Positions 10,801 to 19,281 of a stretch of DNA of 64,000 nt are shown here, piece by piece (the first letter of the stretch is position 1; every line of letters begins with the position of its first letter). The notes beneath the pieces were generated by a model. The model saw only the letters and a list, made by a program, of their open reading frames with translations, made no database searches and was not told the DNA's origin. The stretch is from UBA6168 sp041741095 (lineage in GTDB: Bacteria > Bacteroidota > Bacteroidia > Chitinophagales > Saprospiraceae), in contig JBGSKQ010000111.1 in the NCBI GenBank assembly GCA_041741095.1, positions 84,633 to 148,632 on the forward strand, read 5' to 3'. A program made the position numbers and the translations under genes.

Positions 10801-13571
10801 CCATTGTGGACGAAAACCTGAACCTGGATTTTGATTTTGAAACGGACTGTAACGGCAACATGGTGAGCTTTATCAACCAAAGCACCAATGCCTTCAACTT
10901 TGTCTGGAATTTTGGCGATCCGACCACTACAAACGATGTCTCCAATCTCGACAATCCAACTTATACTTACCCTGCGGAGGGCAGCTATCTTGTCACTTTG
11001 ACCATCGGCTATGATGTAAGCTGTGCTGATACCATTACCAAGGAAGTGCAGGTATCCGATTTGCAGTTTATTCCCGGCTTTACCTTTGAATATGATGAAT
11101 GCAGCGAGGACAGCATCGCCGTGCAATTCCACGACGCCACGCAGATTTTGGTCAACAACTTGACGATAGAGGAGTGGTATTGGGAAACCTCTTCTGGCGA
11201 TACTTCCACCCTTCCCAACCCAATTTTTACCGTGTATGAGGGCGAAGAGTTTTTCATAACGCTCACCGTTACAGCCTCCAATGACTGTGAGGCTTCGGAT
11301 ACGGCCTCTGTAAAATTGGAGTTTACGGAGGTTAACCTGGAAGATTCCATCACCTTGTGTCAAGGGGATTCTGTTTTCATCAACCCATTGGGCAGCACGG
11401 CTTATGTTTACAATTGGACGCCCAATATTGCCATTAGCAACGTGAATGCAGCCAATCCACAAGTTTGGCCTTCCATCACCACTACCTATTTTGTTGAAAT
11501 AACCAACTTGATACCCGATACCTGTTCGCTCACCCGCACGGTGACGATTTTTGTTCCTGAAAAAATCGAGGTGGACGCCACGGGCGACACATTGACCTGC
11601 GGCGCTCCCCTCACTTTAACAGGGCTTTCCAATGTTTTGCCCACCAGTTTCCAATGGACGGATTTGACAGACGGAACCATTGTGGGGGATGATGCCGTGC
11701 TGAATATTTTGCCGGACACAGCCACCACTTACAAGGTAGTCGGCACCGATCAATACGGATGCCAGGACAGCACGACCTTGAACACCGCCAATGAAACCGT
11801 CCAAATTTCCATGCAGGATGTCAGTCCAGAATGCCCCGACAGCGAGGTGGATTTGACCGTGGAAAACCAAGTGGTAAACCACGATTTGGACATTGAATGG
11901 TCAGCTACACTGCCGGGCGAAATTGTGCTTGAAAATGGTGCAACTGCTACCGTTTTGACCGCCCCTGCTGACGAAACGGCTACCTACACCGTCATTGTCG
12001 CCAACCAATTCGGCTGCAAGGACACGCTAAGCCAAGAGCTAACGAGCTACGATTTTGTGCCAACGGTGGTGGACAGCGTCTTCACTTGCCCTGATGTAGC
12101 TGTGGAAATCAACCCCGGTGCCAACCCTGCCCTGAGCTACCAATGGTCGCCCACGACCAATATGCAACCGCCGACGGGCGATGTGCCAAACCCCATTGTA
12201 ACTATTTCACAAACAACTATTTACACCGTCACCGTCTCTGAAACCTTTGGCCAGGAAGGATGCCAGGATACGCTGGAGGTGCTGGTATTTGTACCGCCTG
12301 TCATAGATATTGACGAAACGGTGGACACTTTTACCTGCGGCGGGCCGATTAACATTTTTGCCCAAACCAATGTGGCGACTGACATCGTGTGGCAGGATTT
12401 GGCAGGCAATGTGCTCGGCAGCGGCAACTCTTTGGAGGTCAATCCAAGCGATGAGGAAACCTATATTATTGTCGCCACCGACGATTACCAATGCCAGGCT
12501 TTGGACACGGTGGTTGTTTCCAATAACGAAGTTGATATTGCCACGCAGGGTAGCGGGGTATTGGATACTTGCCCGGCACCGTCCTTCCTCATTTGCATCG
12601 AAAACCTCGACCCGGACGACATTTTGGATTATCAATGGACGCAGGACGGCAATGGGACGGTAATTGCTGGCAATGGCACGCCCTGTGCAGAAGTGGCTAT
12701 TAATCAGGGAAATACGTCCGTTTACTCCGTGCAGGCTACCAATCAGTGGGGCTGCACCGCCGACGAAACCATACAGATTATCACCCACCCGATTGACGTG
12801 GAAATTCCCGATGAACTTGGCTTCTGCGAGGGCGATGCATTGCTGACTATCCCTGTGGAAAACAATGCGCCCGATCAGATATTGACCTTTGTTTGGGAAG
12901 GCGACTCTATTTTGAACCAAAATGCCGATGGCAGTGTGAACGTGATCGTAGAAGACACGACGATGTTTTTTACAAATATCTCCAACCAATATGGCTGTAC
13001 TGCCGAGGACAGTGTTCTTGTCAATTATTACGACATAGAGCCGACGGTCGGGGAAATTACTTCTACAGAAGATACCATCTATTTCAATTCTGGCGAGTTT
13101 TCCCAATTGGAAATCAACTTCGTGGACGGCTATCTCTACGAATGGGTGCCGCAGGATGGATTGGACGATCCTTATATTACCAACCCAAAAGCAGCTCCCG
13201 ACGAGACGACCACCTATACCGTCATCGTGACGGACGAAGGTGGTTGTACTACCGAGCGCCAAGTCACCATCGTGGTGCTGAATCCTGATTGCGATGACCC
13301 ATACATTTTCTTGCCCAATGCCTTCACCCCGAACAGCGACGGCGAGAACGATGTGCTTTATTTCCGTAGTAATATCGTGGACATCTTTGAATTGGCCATT
13401 TACAATCGTTGGGGCCAAAAGGTATTTGAAAGCCAAGATTTTAATCTAGGATGGGACGGTACTTTCAAAGGCGAAGACCTGCCGCCCGATGTCTTCGGTT
13501 TTTACCTGAAAGCGACCTGCTTCAACGGGCAAGAGTTTTTCAAGAAAGGGAATGTTACGCTGCTTCGATAA
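7881..13571 (+). CDS. Giant PKD-domain surface protein with gliding-motility-associated C-terminus
   Basis: A secreted protein of 1896 residues. It has a signal peptide ending LQASH, and the mature protein opens with HIIGGEISYECLG, a conserved N-terminal module of large Saprospiria surface proteins. Many PKD/Ig-like beta-sandwich repeats follow, including two nearly identical copies built around W-x-FGDPTTT and PTYTYPA (residues about 590 and 1015) and many Q/Y-W-SP strands. The last 85 residues (FLPNAFTPNSDGENDVL, YNRWGQKVFES, FYLKATCFNG) are the gliding-motility-associated C-terminal domain, a type B sorting signal. It is the likely cargo of the PorP/SprF protein encoded upstream and may act in adhesion or motility. 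The repeats make several antisense frames look open. Confidence 0.88.
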   Translation: MNTSKHIKRILLLSTLAAIGLMFSQPLQASHIIGGEISYECLGNNKYKISLDVYRDCFYGDAYFDQPAYIGIFKDDGTLVGNLNLPIKSVDTIPNNLNNDPCLFPPSDVCVDHAHYDTTITITSPGDFYFVYQRCCRNQTINNILDPFTTGSTYFVLLTEKARTQCNSSPRFGFYPPVFVCINTPFTHPHAASLPGSQSGDSLAYKFYTPFQGATFDIPQPNPFQITPPPYMPVFWNEPNYNIDKILGQTMPPGGELKIDLNTGELTAVPGIEGQFVVGVLVEQWRNGGLVSVIRRDFQYNVGPCAELDVQIVAPDAQCDDLTVHFGNNTDVAQNFIWYFDWPNLTPSSTEFEPTYTFPDTGTYNVRLVAEPVGQCMDDTIKTIFLQYNSLTADFNWQTFDCTNESVLVLTDQSVDNVSPPVEWHWTVTFGGTTLTSTLQNPVFEIPNPSSGIITLMVVSQNGCESSTSQPFVSGNNDPTDLLPDNIDICIGESAQLNPAGALPGFTYQWGPPVPANQQTLANPTVMPSQTTTYSVTITGYNNLCQSTATVTVTVFPAVSLAFTPDTDCDARVVHFINQSQNAPSGYVWDFGDPTTTADVSTQASPTYTYPAHGTYTVTLMTAPDAVCKDTISQQITLTEKILEADFSFDYESCEEDAVTVHFFDETINNQNNTVSWLWQFSGVYNGTSNEQNPVIVVTQEGILNVQLTVTTDEDCVASKLPQSLEIDLTELPGLEQDEVLGCLSSGVVLNPGGNPNYIYQWSPATGLSCGGCPDPTQAPSPFANPSQTTTYTVVIYNISADTCEITRTVTVIVPPNVGLVASDDVMTCEPTAVLNASTTLSPVVYTWFDENAAQYAGNVSTITVPVSGYDYYVVRATDQEGCHYYDTVRVVGGPADIAAVGDSAICTNEVLDVFAQNLDQNDTLTWQWSPAGAFNGPVNVPNPDLIIAPGAQTLYVTAVNQFGCEATDTVEIAIVDENLNLDFDFETDCNGNMVSFINQSTNAFNFVWNFGDPTTTNDVSNLDNPTYTYPAEGSYLVTLTIGYDVSCADTITKEVQVSDLQFIPGFTFEYDECSEDSIAVQFHDATQILVNNLTIEEWYWETSSGDTSTLPNPIFTVYEGEEFFITLTVTASNDCEASDTASVKLEFTEVNLEDSITLCQGDSVFINPLGSTAYVYNWTPNIAISNVNAANPQVWPSITTTYFVEITNLIPDTCSLTRTVTIFVPEKIEVDATGDTLTCGAPLTLTGLSNVLPTSFQWTDLTDGTIVGDDAVLNILPDTATTYKVVGTDQYGCQDSTTLNTANETVQISMQDVSPECPDSEVDLTVENQVVNHDLDIEWSATLPGEIVLENGATATVLTAPADETATYTVIVANQFGCKDTLSQELTSYDFVPTVVDSVFTCPDVAVEINPGANPALSYQWSPTTNMQPPTGDVPNPIVTISQTTIYTVTVSETFGQEGCQDTLEVLVFVPPVIDIDETVDTFTCGGPINIFAQTNVATDIVWQDLAGNVLGSGNSLEVNPSDEETYIIVATDDYQCQALDTVVVSNNEVDIATQGSGVLDTCPAPSFLICIENLDPDDILDYQWTQDGNGTVIAGNGTPCAEVAINQGNTSVYSVQATNQWGCTADETIQIITHPIDVEIPDELGFCEGDALLTIPVENNAPDQILTFVWEGDSILNQNADGSVNVIVEDTTMFFTNISNQYGCTAEDSVLVNYYDIEPTVGEITSTEDTIYFNSGEFSQLEINFVDGYLYEWVPQDGLDDPYITNPKAAPDETTTYTVIVTDEGGCTTERQVTIVVLNPDCDDPYIFLPNAFTPNSDGENDVLYFRSNIVDIFELAIYNRWGQKVFESQDFNLGWDGTFKGEDLPPDVFGFYLKATCFNGQEFFKKGNVTLLR

Positions 13572-13572
13572 G

Positions 13573-13636
13573 AGAAGTGGGGGGTGAGGGGTGAGACGTG
13601 AGGGCCCTCATGTCTCACCCCTCACCCCTCACTTCT
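13573..13636. terminator. 64-nt near-perfect hairpin between convergent genes, built from GTGA heptads
   Basis: Two 32-nt arms (13573-13604 and 13605-13636) meet at GGGCCC and differ at only two positions, both G-U compatible in the plus-strand RNA. The arm contains heptads ending in GTGA (GGGGTGA twice, then GACGTGA). It starts two bases after the stop of the giant surface protein and overlaps the stop codon of the convergent DUF58 gene, so it can act as a bidirectional terminator even though it lacks a T-tract. Confidence 0.65.
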
Positions 13637-14957
13637 AAATGAGGCCTCTCGACTTCAATTCCAAATACTTATTCACGGTATTCATGGAAAGCTCCTCCGG
13701 GCGGGTGAGGATGGTCTGGATACCATGCTGACGGAGCTTTTGGGCCATGGCCGATTTTTCGGCGAGATAGTTTTGGGCGACCGTCTGCGTGTAAATGCCC
13801 TCTACCGTTTTCACTTCCTCTTTTACAAAATCCTCTATTTCGGTATTTTCAAAAAAAATGACCACGAGCAGGTGCAAATTGTTGATGCGGCGCAGCAGGG
13901 GCAGCACCCGGTCGAGGGCGTACATGCTCTCGAAATTGGTGAATAAGAGCAACAGGCTGCGGCCATTCACCAGCTTGCGGGCAATGTGGTAGAGCAGTTC
14001 GTAATTGGCCTCCAGGGGTCGCTCTTTTTCGTTGTAAAGGGCATGGAGGATTTTGTTCAACTGGTTCGCCTTGCGGTCGGCCTTCACGGTTGAGCCAATT
14101 TTATCGGAAAAAGTAATGAGGCCTGCCTTGTCGTATTTTTTGAGGGCAATATTGGAGATGGCAAGGCTGGTATTGATCGCATAGTCGAGCAGGCTCAGGT
14201 CGTTGAAGGGCATTTTCATCACCCTGCTTTTGTCCAAAATACAATAAATCTGCTGCGAGCGCTCGTCCTCGTATTGGTTGACCATCAGGCGGTTGGCACG
14301 GCCTGTGGCTTTCCAGTTGAGGCTGCGGTAGTCGTCGCCCCGCACGTAGTTTTTGATTTGTTCAAATTCGTAGCTGTGGCCAATGCGGCGGATTTTGCGG
14401 AGGCCCTGCTGTGCGTTCAGGCGGTTGAATGCGAGCAGTTCGTATTCCTTCATCTGGATGACCGAGGGGTAAACAGGCACGCCCACCGCCTCGCCCAACT
14501 GGAAGCGGCGCTGCACCAGGCCCAGTTGCGTTTCGGCAAAAACATTGACGATGCCGAAGGCATATTCGCCCCTGGTCACGGGCCTCAGTTCATAAGCCAG
14601 GGCCTGTTCTTCATTTGCATTTAGTAAAATGCTTTTTTCAAAATCCCTTTTTTGAAACTGAAAGGGCAGCTCGTCAATGACGGTCAGCTTGAGCGGCCTG
14701 GGAGAAAGGTTGTTGATGTGTAAAATGACCTTGTTCTGATCGCTCAGGGAAAGCAGCTTGGGCAGACGGCGCTCCAACTCTATTTGGATTTTTTTATTAA
14801 ACAACAAAATAACATCTGCCACAGCCAAGGAAGCCACAATGGCAAAAATGCTGAGTGCCGCAGGGAACCAAGGCACCACGATGTAGCCCAGCATGAACAG
14901 TACGGCCACCAAACCGAACAACTGGAAAAAACGGGCAGTTAGGTACAAGTTGCGCAT
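13635..14957 (-). CDS. DUF58 domain-containing membrane protein
   Basis: A protein of 440 residues with two N-terminal membrane segments (about residues 10-30 and 33-52), a central beta-rich part and the DUF58 signature (RGDDYRSLNWKATGR at about 230), followed by a von Willebrand A-like Rossmann domain. The MIDAS motif is degenerate (ILDKSR rather than DxSxS). DUF58 proteins usually sit with MoxR-type AAA ATPases and BatA/BatB proteins; none is next to it here. The ATG at 14957 is followed by a good membrane anchor. An array of 8-nt repeats abuts the start codon on its upstream side. Its function in this organism is unknown. Confidence 0.8.
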   Translation of the reverse strand: MRNLYLTARFFQLFGLVAVLFMLGYIVVPWFPAALSIFAIVASLAVADVILLFNKKIQIELERRLPKLLSLSDQNKVILHINNLSPRPLKLTVIDELPFQFQKRDFEKSILLNANEEQALAYELRPVTRGEYAFGIVNVFAETQLGLVQRRFQLGEAVGVPVYPSVIQMKEYELLAFNRLNAQQGLRKIRRIGHSYEFEQIKNYVRGDDYRSLNWKATGRANRLMVNQYEDERSQQIYCILDKSRVMKMPFNDLSLLDYAINTSLAISNIALKKYDKAGLITFSDKIGSTVKADRKANQLNKILHALYNEKERPLEANYELLYHIARKLVNGRSLLLLFTNFESMYALDRVLPLLRRINNLHLLVVIFFENTEIEDFVKEEVKTVEGIYTQTVAQNYLAEKSAMAQKLRQHGIQTILTRPEELSMNTVNKYLELKSRGLI

Positions 14958-14958
14958 T

Positions 14959-14998
14959 ATTCACTCATTGAATCATTCTGTCATTCACTCATTGCTCC
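14959..14998. repeat. Octanucleotide tandem array next to the DUF58 start codon
   Basis: Five consecutive 8-nt units of the form ATTnnnTC (ATTCACTC, ATTGAATC, ATTCTGTC, ATTCACTC, ATTGCTCC) lie one base from the ATG of the DUF58 gene, in the divergent spacer to the dioxygenase gene. Units vary at the centre but keep the ATT...TC frame. It belongs with the short-period arrays seen elsewhere in the window. Confidence 0.7.
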
Positions 14999-15043
14999 GC
15001 AAATTAAACAAGAATAAATCACCCGGCGGCATGGGCAATGCCC

Positions 15044-15051
15044 TATCTTTG
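15044..15051 (+). promoter_or_regulatory. -7 box TATCTTTG for the dioxygenase gene
   Basis: TATCTTTG matches the Bacteroidota -7 consensus TAnnTTTG exactly and lies 41 nt before the ATG at 15092. A clear -33 TTTG is not visible at the usual distance. Confidence 0.5.
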
Positions 15052-15091
15052 CCATATTATTTTTGTTTTAAAACTAACCTATTTTAAAAAG

Positions 15092-16216
15092 ATGGATACC
15101 CTAACACAAGTCAAACCCACCATAGAAAAAGATACCTTTCCCATCAACGGTACCGACCACCTGGAATTTTACGTTGGCAATGCCAAGCAATCGGCACTGT
15201 ACTACCAAGCCGCTTTTGGCTTCCGCTGGATAGCCTACCGGGGGCCGGAAACTGGCAGCCGTGACAAAGTTTCCTATGTACTGCGCCAAGGGAAGATCAC
15301 CCTCGTGCTGACTTCCGCCCTTATGCCCGACCATCCCATCGCCCAGCATGTACACCTGCACGGCGACGGCGTGAAAGTGCTGGCCCTGTGGGTGGACGAT
15401 GCCGAAAACGCCTATCGCACCGCTGTGGAAAGGGGAGCAGAGGGCGCTATGGAACCGGTGATTTTGGAAGATGAACATGGCACCGTAAAATTGGCCGCCA
15501 TCAAAACCTATGGCGAAACCTGGCACACCTTCGTGGAACGCAGCGAGTACGATGGTGCATTCATGCCGGGCTTTGAGGCAAGGGAAAGCGTTTACCCCGT
15601 CAAATCTGTCGGCCTGAAATACGTGGACCACTGCGTCGGCAACGTGGAACTGGGCGCCATGAACCGGTGGGTAAAATTTTATGAAGACGTAATGGGCTTC
15701 AAGCTGCTTATCACTTTCGACGACAATGACATTTCAACGGAATACACTGCATTGATGTCAAAAGTGGTGTCCAATGGCAACGGCTATATCAAATTTCCCA
15801 TCAACGAGCCGGCAAAGGGCAAGAAAAAGTCCCAAATCGAGGAATACCTTGATTTTTACCGCAGCGCTGGGGTTCAGCATATCGCTGTGGCTACAGACAA
15901 CATCCTTGAGACGGTGAGCCAACTACGCCGCAACGGGGTGGATTTCCTACGTGTGCCGGATACCTACTACGACGACGTTTTCGAACGGGTAGGCGAAATC
16001 GAAGAAGACATCAACGACCTGCGTGATCTCAACATCCTTATTGACCGTGACGAAGACGGCTACCTGCTACAGATTTTCACCAAACCCGTGGAAGACCGCC
16101 CGACAGTTTTTTATGAAATCATCCAACGGAAGGGCGCCCGCTCGTTTGGCAAGGGAAACTTCAAGGCCCTGTTCGAAGCAATTGAGCGGGAACAGGAGTT
16201 GCGGGGGACGCTTTAA
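15092..16216 (+). CDS. hppD: 4-hydroxyphenylpyruvate dioxygenase
   Basis: Converts 4-hydroxyphenylpyruvate to homogentisate in tyrosine catabolism, using Fe(II) and O2. The protein has 374 residues and two vicinal-oxygen-chelate halves. The iron ligands are visible as His180 (VDHCVGN), His263 (VQHIAVATDN) and Glu342 (VFYEIIQRKG), at the expected spacing. The ATG at 15092 was chosen because it follows the -7 box by 41 nt and because the upstream in-frame codons lie across that box. It stands alone, with no homogentisate dioxygenase gene nearby. It uses the same amino acid as the tyrosine ammonia-lyase at 57020-58561, so the two may compete for tyrosine. Confidence 0.93.
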   Translation: MDTLTQVKPTIEKDTFPINGTDHLEFYVGNAKQSALYYQAAFGFRWIAYRGPETGSRDKVSYVLRQGKITLVLTSALMPDHPIAQHVHLHGDGVKVLALWVDDAENAYRTAVERGAEGAMEPVILEDEHGTVKLAAIKTYGETWHTFVERSEYDGAFMPGFEARESVYPVKSVGLKYVDHCVGNVELGAMNRWVKFYEDVMGFKLLITFDDNDISTEYTALMSKVVSNGNGYIKFPINEPAKGKKKSQIEEYLDFYRSAGVQHIAVATDNILETVSQLRRNGVDFLRVPDTYYDDVFERVGEIEEDINDLRDLNILIDRDEDGYLLQIFTKPVEDRPTVFYEIIQRKGARSFGKGNFKALFEAIEREQELRGTL

Positions 16217-16242
16217 AGAATATAACGGGATTGAGTTTTGAT

Positions 16243-16250
16243 TATATTTG
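16243..16250 (+). promoter_or_regulatory. -7 box TATATTTG
   Basis: Exact match to TAnnTTTG 63 nt before the ATG at 16313. It overlaps the first codons of the longer possible reading frame starting at TTG 16238, which argues against that start. Confidence 0.45.
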
Positions 16251-16312
16251 TATCATTCCTCATCGCCCTTCCCGAGCTGGAAGAGTTGGAATATAAAAAA
16301 ACTGTTTACGAC

Positions 16313-16588
16313 ATGATACAGCCAAAGCCAATACCGTTGATTGAAGAAAGGCCAGATGTTGCCGCTATAGTAGAATTGTTCCTTTTGGGAAAACCCATGG
16401 AAGAAAGGGACAAGGAAAGGGACAAGGAAAGGATCCTTTATTCTTTTTTTGAGCTAAAACTTAAAGCCGAGGTCATCGCCAAAGCTTTCAAGACGGATCT
16501 CGAATTTGTCAAAGAAGTGATTAAGGAAGCAAAAAAACAAGGGTACAAGCCTAACCAGGAAGGCAGTGGCGATCATCAATCCGATTAA
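16313..16588 (+). CDS. Small hypothetical protein, possible remnant
   Basis: About 91 residues from the ATG at 16313; an in-frame TTG at 16238 would give 116. The C-terminal part is helical and basic-acidic (ILYSFFELKLKAEVIAKAF ... VKEVIKEAKKQG) and resembles the helix-turn-helix-like tail of Rpn/PD-(D/E)XK transposase-type nucleases, but no nuclease motif is present. The segment before the ATG also reads like protein (LPELEELEYKK), so this may be the 3' end of a decayed gene. A 12-nt unit, GACAAGGAAAGG, is duplicated in tandem near 16410-16435 and encodes the repeated RDKE. It lies between hppD and fabI on the same strand. Confidence 0.35.
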   Translation: MIQPKPIPLIEERPDVAAIVELFLLGKPMEERDKERDKERILYSFFELKLKAEVIAKAFKTDLEFVKEVIKEAKKQGYKPNQEGSGDHQSD

Positions 16589-16657
16589 TTCCCAGTTATT
16601 TCATTTTTTTGCAGCTTCCAAAAAACAACGACTTTTAAACGAAAAACAAACTGTCCA

Positions 16658-17461
16658 ATGACAAACAACTTGCTCAAAGGAAAAAACGGCGTCATCTTCG
16701 GCGCACTCGACGAATCTTCTATTGCCTGGAAAGTGGCCGAACGCTGCCACGAGGAAGGTGCCAACATCGTGCTCACCAATGCCCCCGTGGCCATGCGCTT
16801 TGGGGAAATCAACAAACTCGCCGAAAAAATAAGTGCCCCCATCTTCCCGGCAGATGCCACGTCGCAAGAAGATTTGGACAAGCTTTTCACAAATGCCACC
16901 GAGCATTTTGGCGGCAAACTTGACTTCGTACTGCACTCCATCGGCATGTCGCTCAATGTGCGCAAGAAAAAGGAATACACCGATCTGAATTACGATTTTA
17001 TGCTGAAAACCTTCGACATCAGCGCCGTCTCCTTCCACCGGGTCATGCAAACGCTGTGGAAACAGGACGCCATGAACGAATGGGGCAGCATCGCCGCCCT
17101 GACCTACATCGCTTCCCAGCGGGTGTTCCCCGACTACAGCGAAATGGCAGAATCGAAAGCCCTGTTGGAAAGTTTTGCCCGCAGCTTCGGCTACCATTTT
17201 GGCACCGCCAAAAAGGTGCGGGTGAACACCGTTTCACAATCGCCCACCATGACCACGGCGGGCAGCGGCGTGAAGGGCTTCCATGAGTTTTTTAATTATG
17301 CGGATAAAATGTCGCCGCTCGGCAATGCCTCCGCCGAGGACTGCGCCAATTACTGCGTGTTCCTTTTTTCCGATTATTCCAGAATGGTGACCATGCAAAA
17401 CCTGTATCACGATGGCGGCTTCTCCACGATGGGCATGAACCCGGCAGCATTGGGATTGTGA
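16658..17461 (+). CDS. fabI: Enoyl-ACP reductase (NADH), FabI type
   Basis: Catalyses the last reduction of each fatty-acid elongation cycle. The 267-residue protein has the FabI pattern: an N-terminal nucleotide-binding stretch (GVIFGALDESSIAWKVA), Tyr150, and the catalytic Tyr160 and Lys167 separated by six residues (PDYSEMAESKA), as in E. coli FabI Tyr146/Tyr156/Lys163. The C-terminus matches the Bacteroidota form (YHDGGFSTMGMN). It sits alone between a small hypothetical gene and a convergent YitT gene and is ended by a strong hairpin at 17484-17517. It probably serves housekeeping lipid synthesis rather than the pigment cluster. Confidence 0.92.
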   Translation: MTNNLLKGKNGVIFGALDESSIAWKVAERCHEEGANIVLTNAPVAMRFGEINKLAEKISAPIFPADATSQEDLDKLFTNATEHFGGKLDFVLHSIGMSLNVRKKKEYTDLNYDFMLKTFDISAVSFHRVMQTLWKQDAMNEWGSIAALTYIASQRVFPDYSEMAESKALLESFARSFGYHFGTAKKVRVNTVSQSPTMTTAGSGVKGFHEFFNYADKMSPLGNASAEDCANYCVFLFSDYSRMVTMQNLYHDGGFSTMGMNPAALGL

Positions 17462-17483
17462 TTTCAAGAAGATATTAAAGCAC

Positions 17484-17517
17484 AACAGCCGTTCGGATTC
17501 AGACCCGAACGGCTGTT
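17484..17517. terminator. Bidirectional hairpin terminator between fabI and the YitT gene
   Basis: AACAGCCGTTCGG (17484-17496) and its exact complement (17505-17517) form a 13-bp perfect stem with an 8-nt loop between the two convergent stop codons. Confidence 0.75.
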
Positions 17518-17526
17518 CTGTTATCT

Positions 17527-18498
17527 TCAATGTTGTAGCGGCTTTCGCTTTATCACTCCACCCTTGATGTCACGGATGGCGTTCATGATGATAAAAGCAG
17601 AAGGGTCAATTTTTTCCACCTCCTTTTTCAATTTGGCCAGTTCGAGGCGGGTGACCACAGAATAGACAATTTCGAGGTGTTTCAAATCTTCTTCCTTTCC
17701 AAAACCGCCCTTGCCAGAATAGAGGGTCGCCCCACGCCCCAATTGTTCCACGATCATTTGCCGGATTTCCTCGTGCTGTGGAGAAATGATAGTGACACCC
17801 ATGTACTCGTCAAGACCCTCCACAATAAAATCCACTGTTTTGGAGGCAGAGAGGTAGGTGAGGATGGAATACAGCGCTATTTCCAAAGAAAGCAACCAGG
17901 CCGCAAAGGAAAAGATGACGATATTGAACAAAAGGATAATATCGCCCATTGTCAGCGGTGTGCGGCGGTTAACATAAACGGCAAGCACTTCCGTGCCATC
18001 GAGCACGGCCCCGCCCCGCACTGCCAGACCGATGCCCGCCCCCAGAAAGAAGCCCCCGAATACCGATACCAACAACTTGTCGGATGTGATGACAGGGTAT
18101 TCTATAAAGGCGACCACTGTGGCCAGGCAGGTAATCGCCACAATGCTTTTTAGGGCAAAACGAGCGCCCATTTGGGTAAAGCCCAAGAAGATAAAGGGTA
18201 TATTGATGGCTACCAGCAAGACCGGCAGTGGCCATCCCGATACTTCGGATACCAGCAGCGAAATGCCTGTAACGCCGCCATCAATGAAGCCATTTGGCAA
18301 TAAAAAACCTTTGAGGCCGAAGCCAGCGGAGCATATCCCGGTAGCAATGAGCAGTATATCTTTTACCCAATGCGAAATGGAAACGCCCACTTTGTGCGCT
18401 TCTTTTTCCAGGCTTTTTGGGCTGATATGACCCTTATATTTTTTGGGCGGGTGCTTCCGCAGTTGCTCGATGATGACTTGCTGAAAATATGGATTCAT
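17527..18498 (-). CDS. YitT family membrane protein (DUF161 / DUF2179)
   Basis: A 323-residue inner-membrane protein. A 45-residue soluble N-terminus is followed by five or six membrane segments (about 45-235) containing the family pattern GFLLPNGFIDGGVTGISLL, and by a C-terminal cytoplasmic DUF2179 domain (about 245-320; IISPQHEEIRQMIVEQL, ATLYSGKGGF). The family is widespread and its transport substrate is not established. The ATG at 18498 is the only start before the first membrane segment. The gene is convergent with fabI and divergent from the metallo-hydrolase gene. Confidence 0.85.
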   Translation of the reverse strand: MNPYFQQVIIEQLRKHPPKKYKGHISPKSLEKEAHKVGVSISHWVKDILLIATGICSAGFGLKGFLLPNGFIDGGVTGISLLVSEVSGWPLPVLLVAINIPFIFLGFTQMGARFALKSIVAITCLATVVAFIEYPVITSDKLLVSVFGGFFLGAGIGLAVRGGAVLDGTEVLAVYVNRRTPLTMGDIILLFNIVIFSFAAWLLSLEIALYSILTYLSASKTVDFIVEGLDEYMGVTIISPQHEEIRQMIVEQLGRGATLYSGKGGFGKEEDLKHLEIVYSVVTRLELAKLKKEVEKIDPSAFIIMNAIRDIKGGVIKRKPLQH

Positions 18499-18534
18499 GT
18501 AAAAGGTGTAGGTTATTGGTCAGTGTTTGAGAGA

Positions 18535-18562
18535 TTGGTCACAGCCAAAATAGCTACTTTCG
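18535..18562 (+). promoter_or_regulatory. Putative promoter of the metallo-hydrolase gene
   Basis: TTG at 18535-18537 and TACTTTCG at 18555-18562 (one mismatch to TAnnTTTG) are separated by 17 nt, about 58 nt before the ATG at 18621. The spacing and sequence fit a Bacteroidota housekeeping promoter. Confidence 0.4.
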
Positions 18563-18620
18563 CAGCTATATTTTGCCCAACAGAAAACCACCATGCAAAA
18601 ATCTACAATCCGTTTTCACT

Positions 18621-19262
18621 ATGCCAACCAGCATCGCCAAACTGACCTTCAATCCCTTTCAGGAAAACACCTACGTCCTCTACGACGAGACGGGCGAATG
18701 TGCCATCATTGACCCCGGCTGCTATGAGCCACACGAAAAAATAGAACTGGAGGATTTCATCAACACCAACCGCCTGCGCCCCGTGCGTCTGTTGAATACC
18801 CACTGCCATATTGACCATGTTTTTGGGAACAAATTCGTGAGCGAAACCTATGAGATTTCACTTGAAATCCACCGGGGTGAGTTGCCCGTACTGGAAGCCG
18901 TACCGCAGGTCAGTTCTTTTTATGGTATCCCAATGGGAGACCCCTCTCCCATGCCGGGGCGCTTCATTGAAGAAGGCGAAATCATCTCATTTGGCAACAC
19001 AAAATTAAAGGCACTCTACACTCCGGGCCATTCGCCGGCCAGCCTCAGTTTTTATTGCGAGGCCAGCAAATTCGTCATCGCAGGTGATGTGCTGTTTAAG
19101 GAAAGCATTGGGCGCACCGACTTGCCCGGCGGCGATTTTGACACCTTGATTAGAAGCATCCGAAAACAATTGCTCCCCCTAGGCGATGAGGTGAACGTCC
19201 ACCCTGGACATGGCCTTTCTACCACCATAGGTTATGAGCGGAAGTACAATCCTTTTTTGTAG
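18621..19262 (+). CDS. MBL-fold metallo-hydrolase, glyoxalase II-like
   Basis: A 213-residue zinc hydrolase. The metal-binding motif HCHIDH is at residues 61-66; later ligands appear in TPGHSPAS, AGDVLF and HPGHG. Size and motifs match the short hydroxyacylglutathione-hydrolase-like branch of the metallo-beta-lactamase superfamily. The ATG at 18621 fits the start of the family (TFNPFQENTYVL), so the ORF extension from 18573 is not used. The substrate is unknown. Confidence 0.85.
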   Translation: MPTSIAKLTFNPFQENTYVLYDETGECAIIDPGCYEPHEKIELEDFINTNRLRPVRLLNTHCHIDHVFGNKFVSETYEISLEIHRGELPVLEAVPQVSSFYGIPMGDPSPMPGRFIEEGEIISFGNTKLKALYTPGHSPASLSFYCEASKFVIAGDVLFKESIGRTDLPGGDFDTLIRSIRKQLLPLGDEVNVHPGHGLSTTIGYERKYNPFL

Positions 19263-19281
19263 GAATTTGGAAGGCGGTATT

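Noticed and set aside
12207..13436. 409-codon minus-strand frame
   Set aside because: Antisense to the PKD repeats of the giant surface protein; no features of a real protein.
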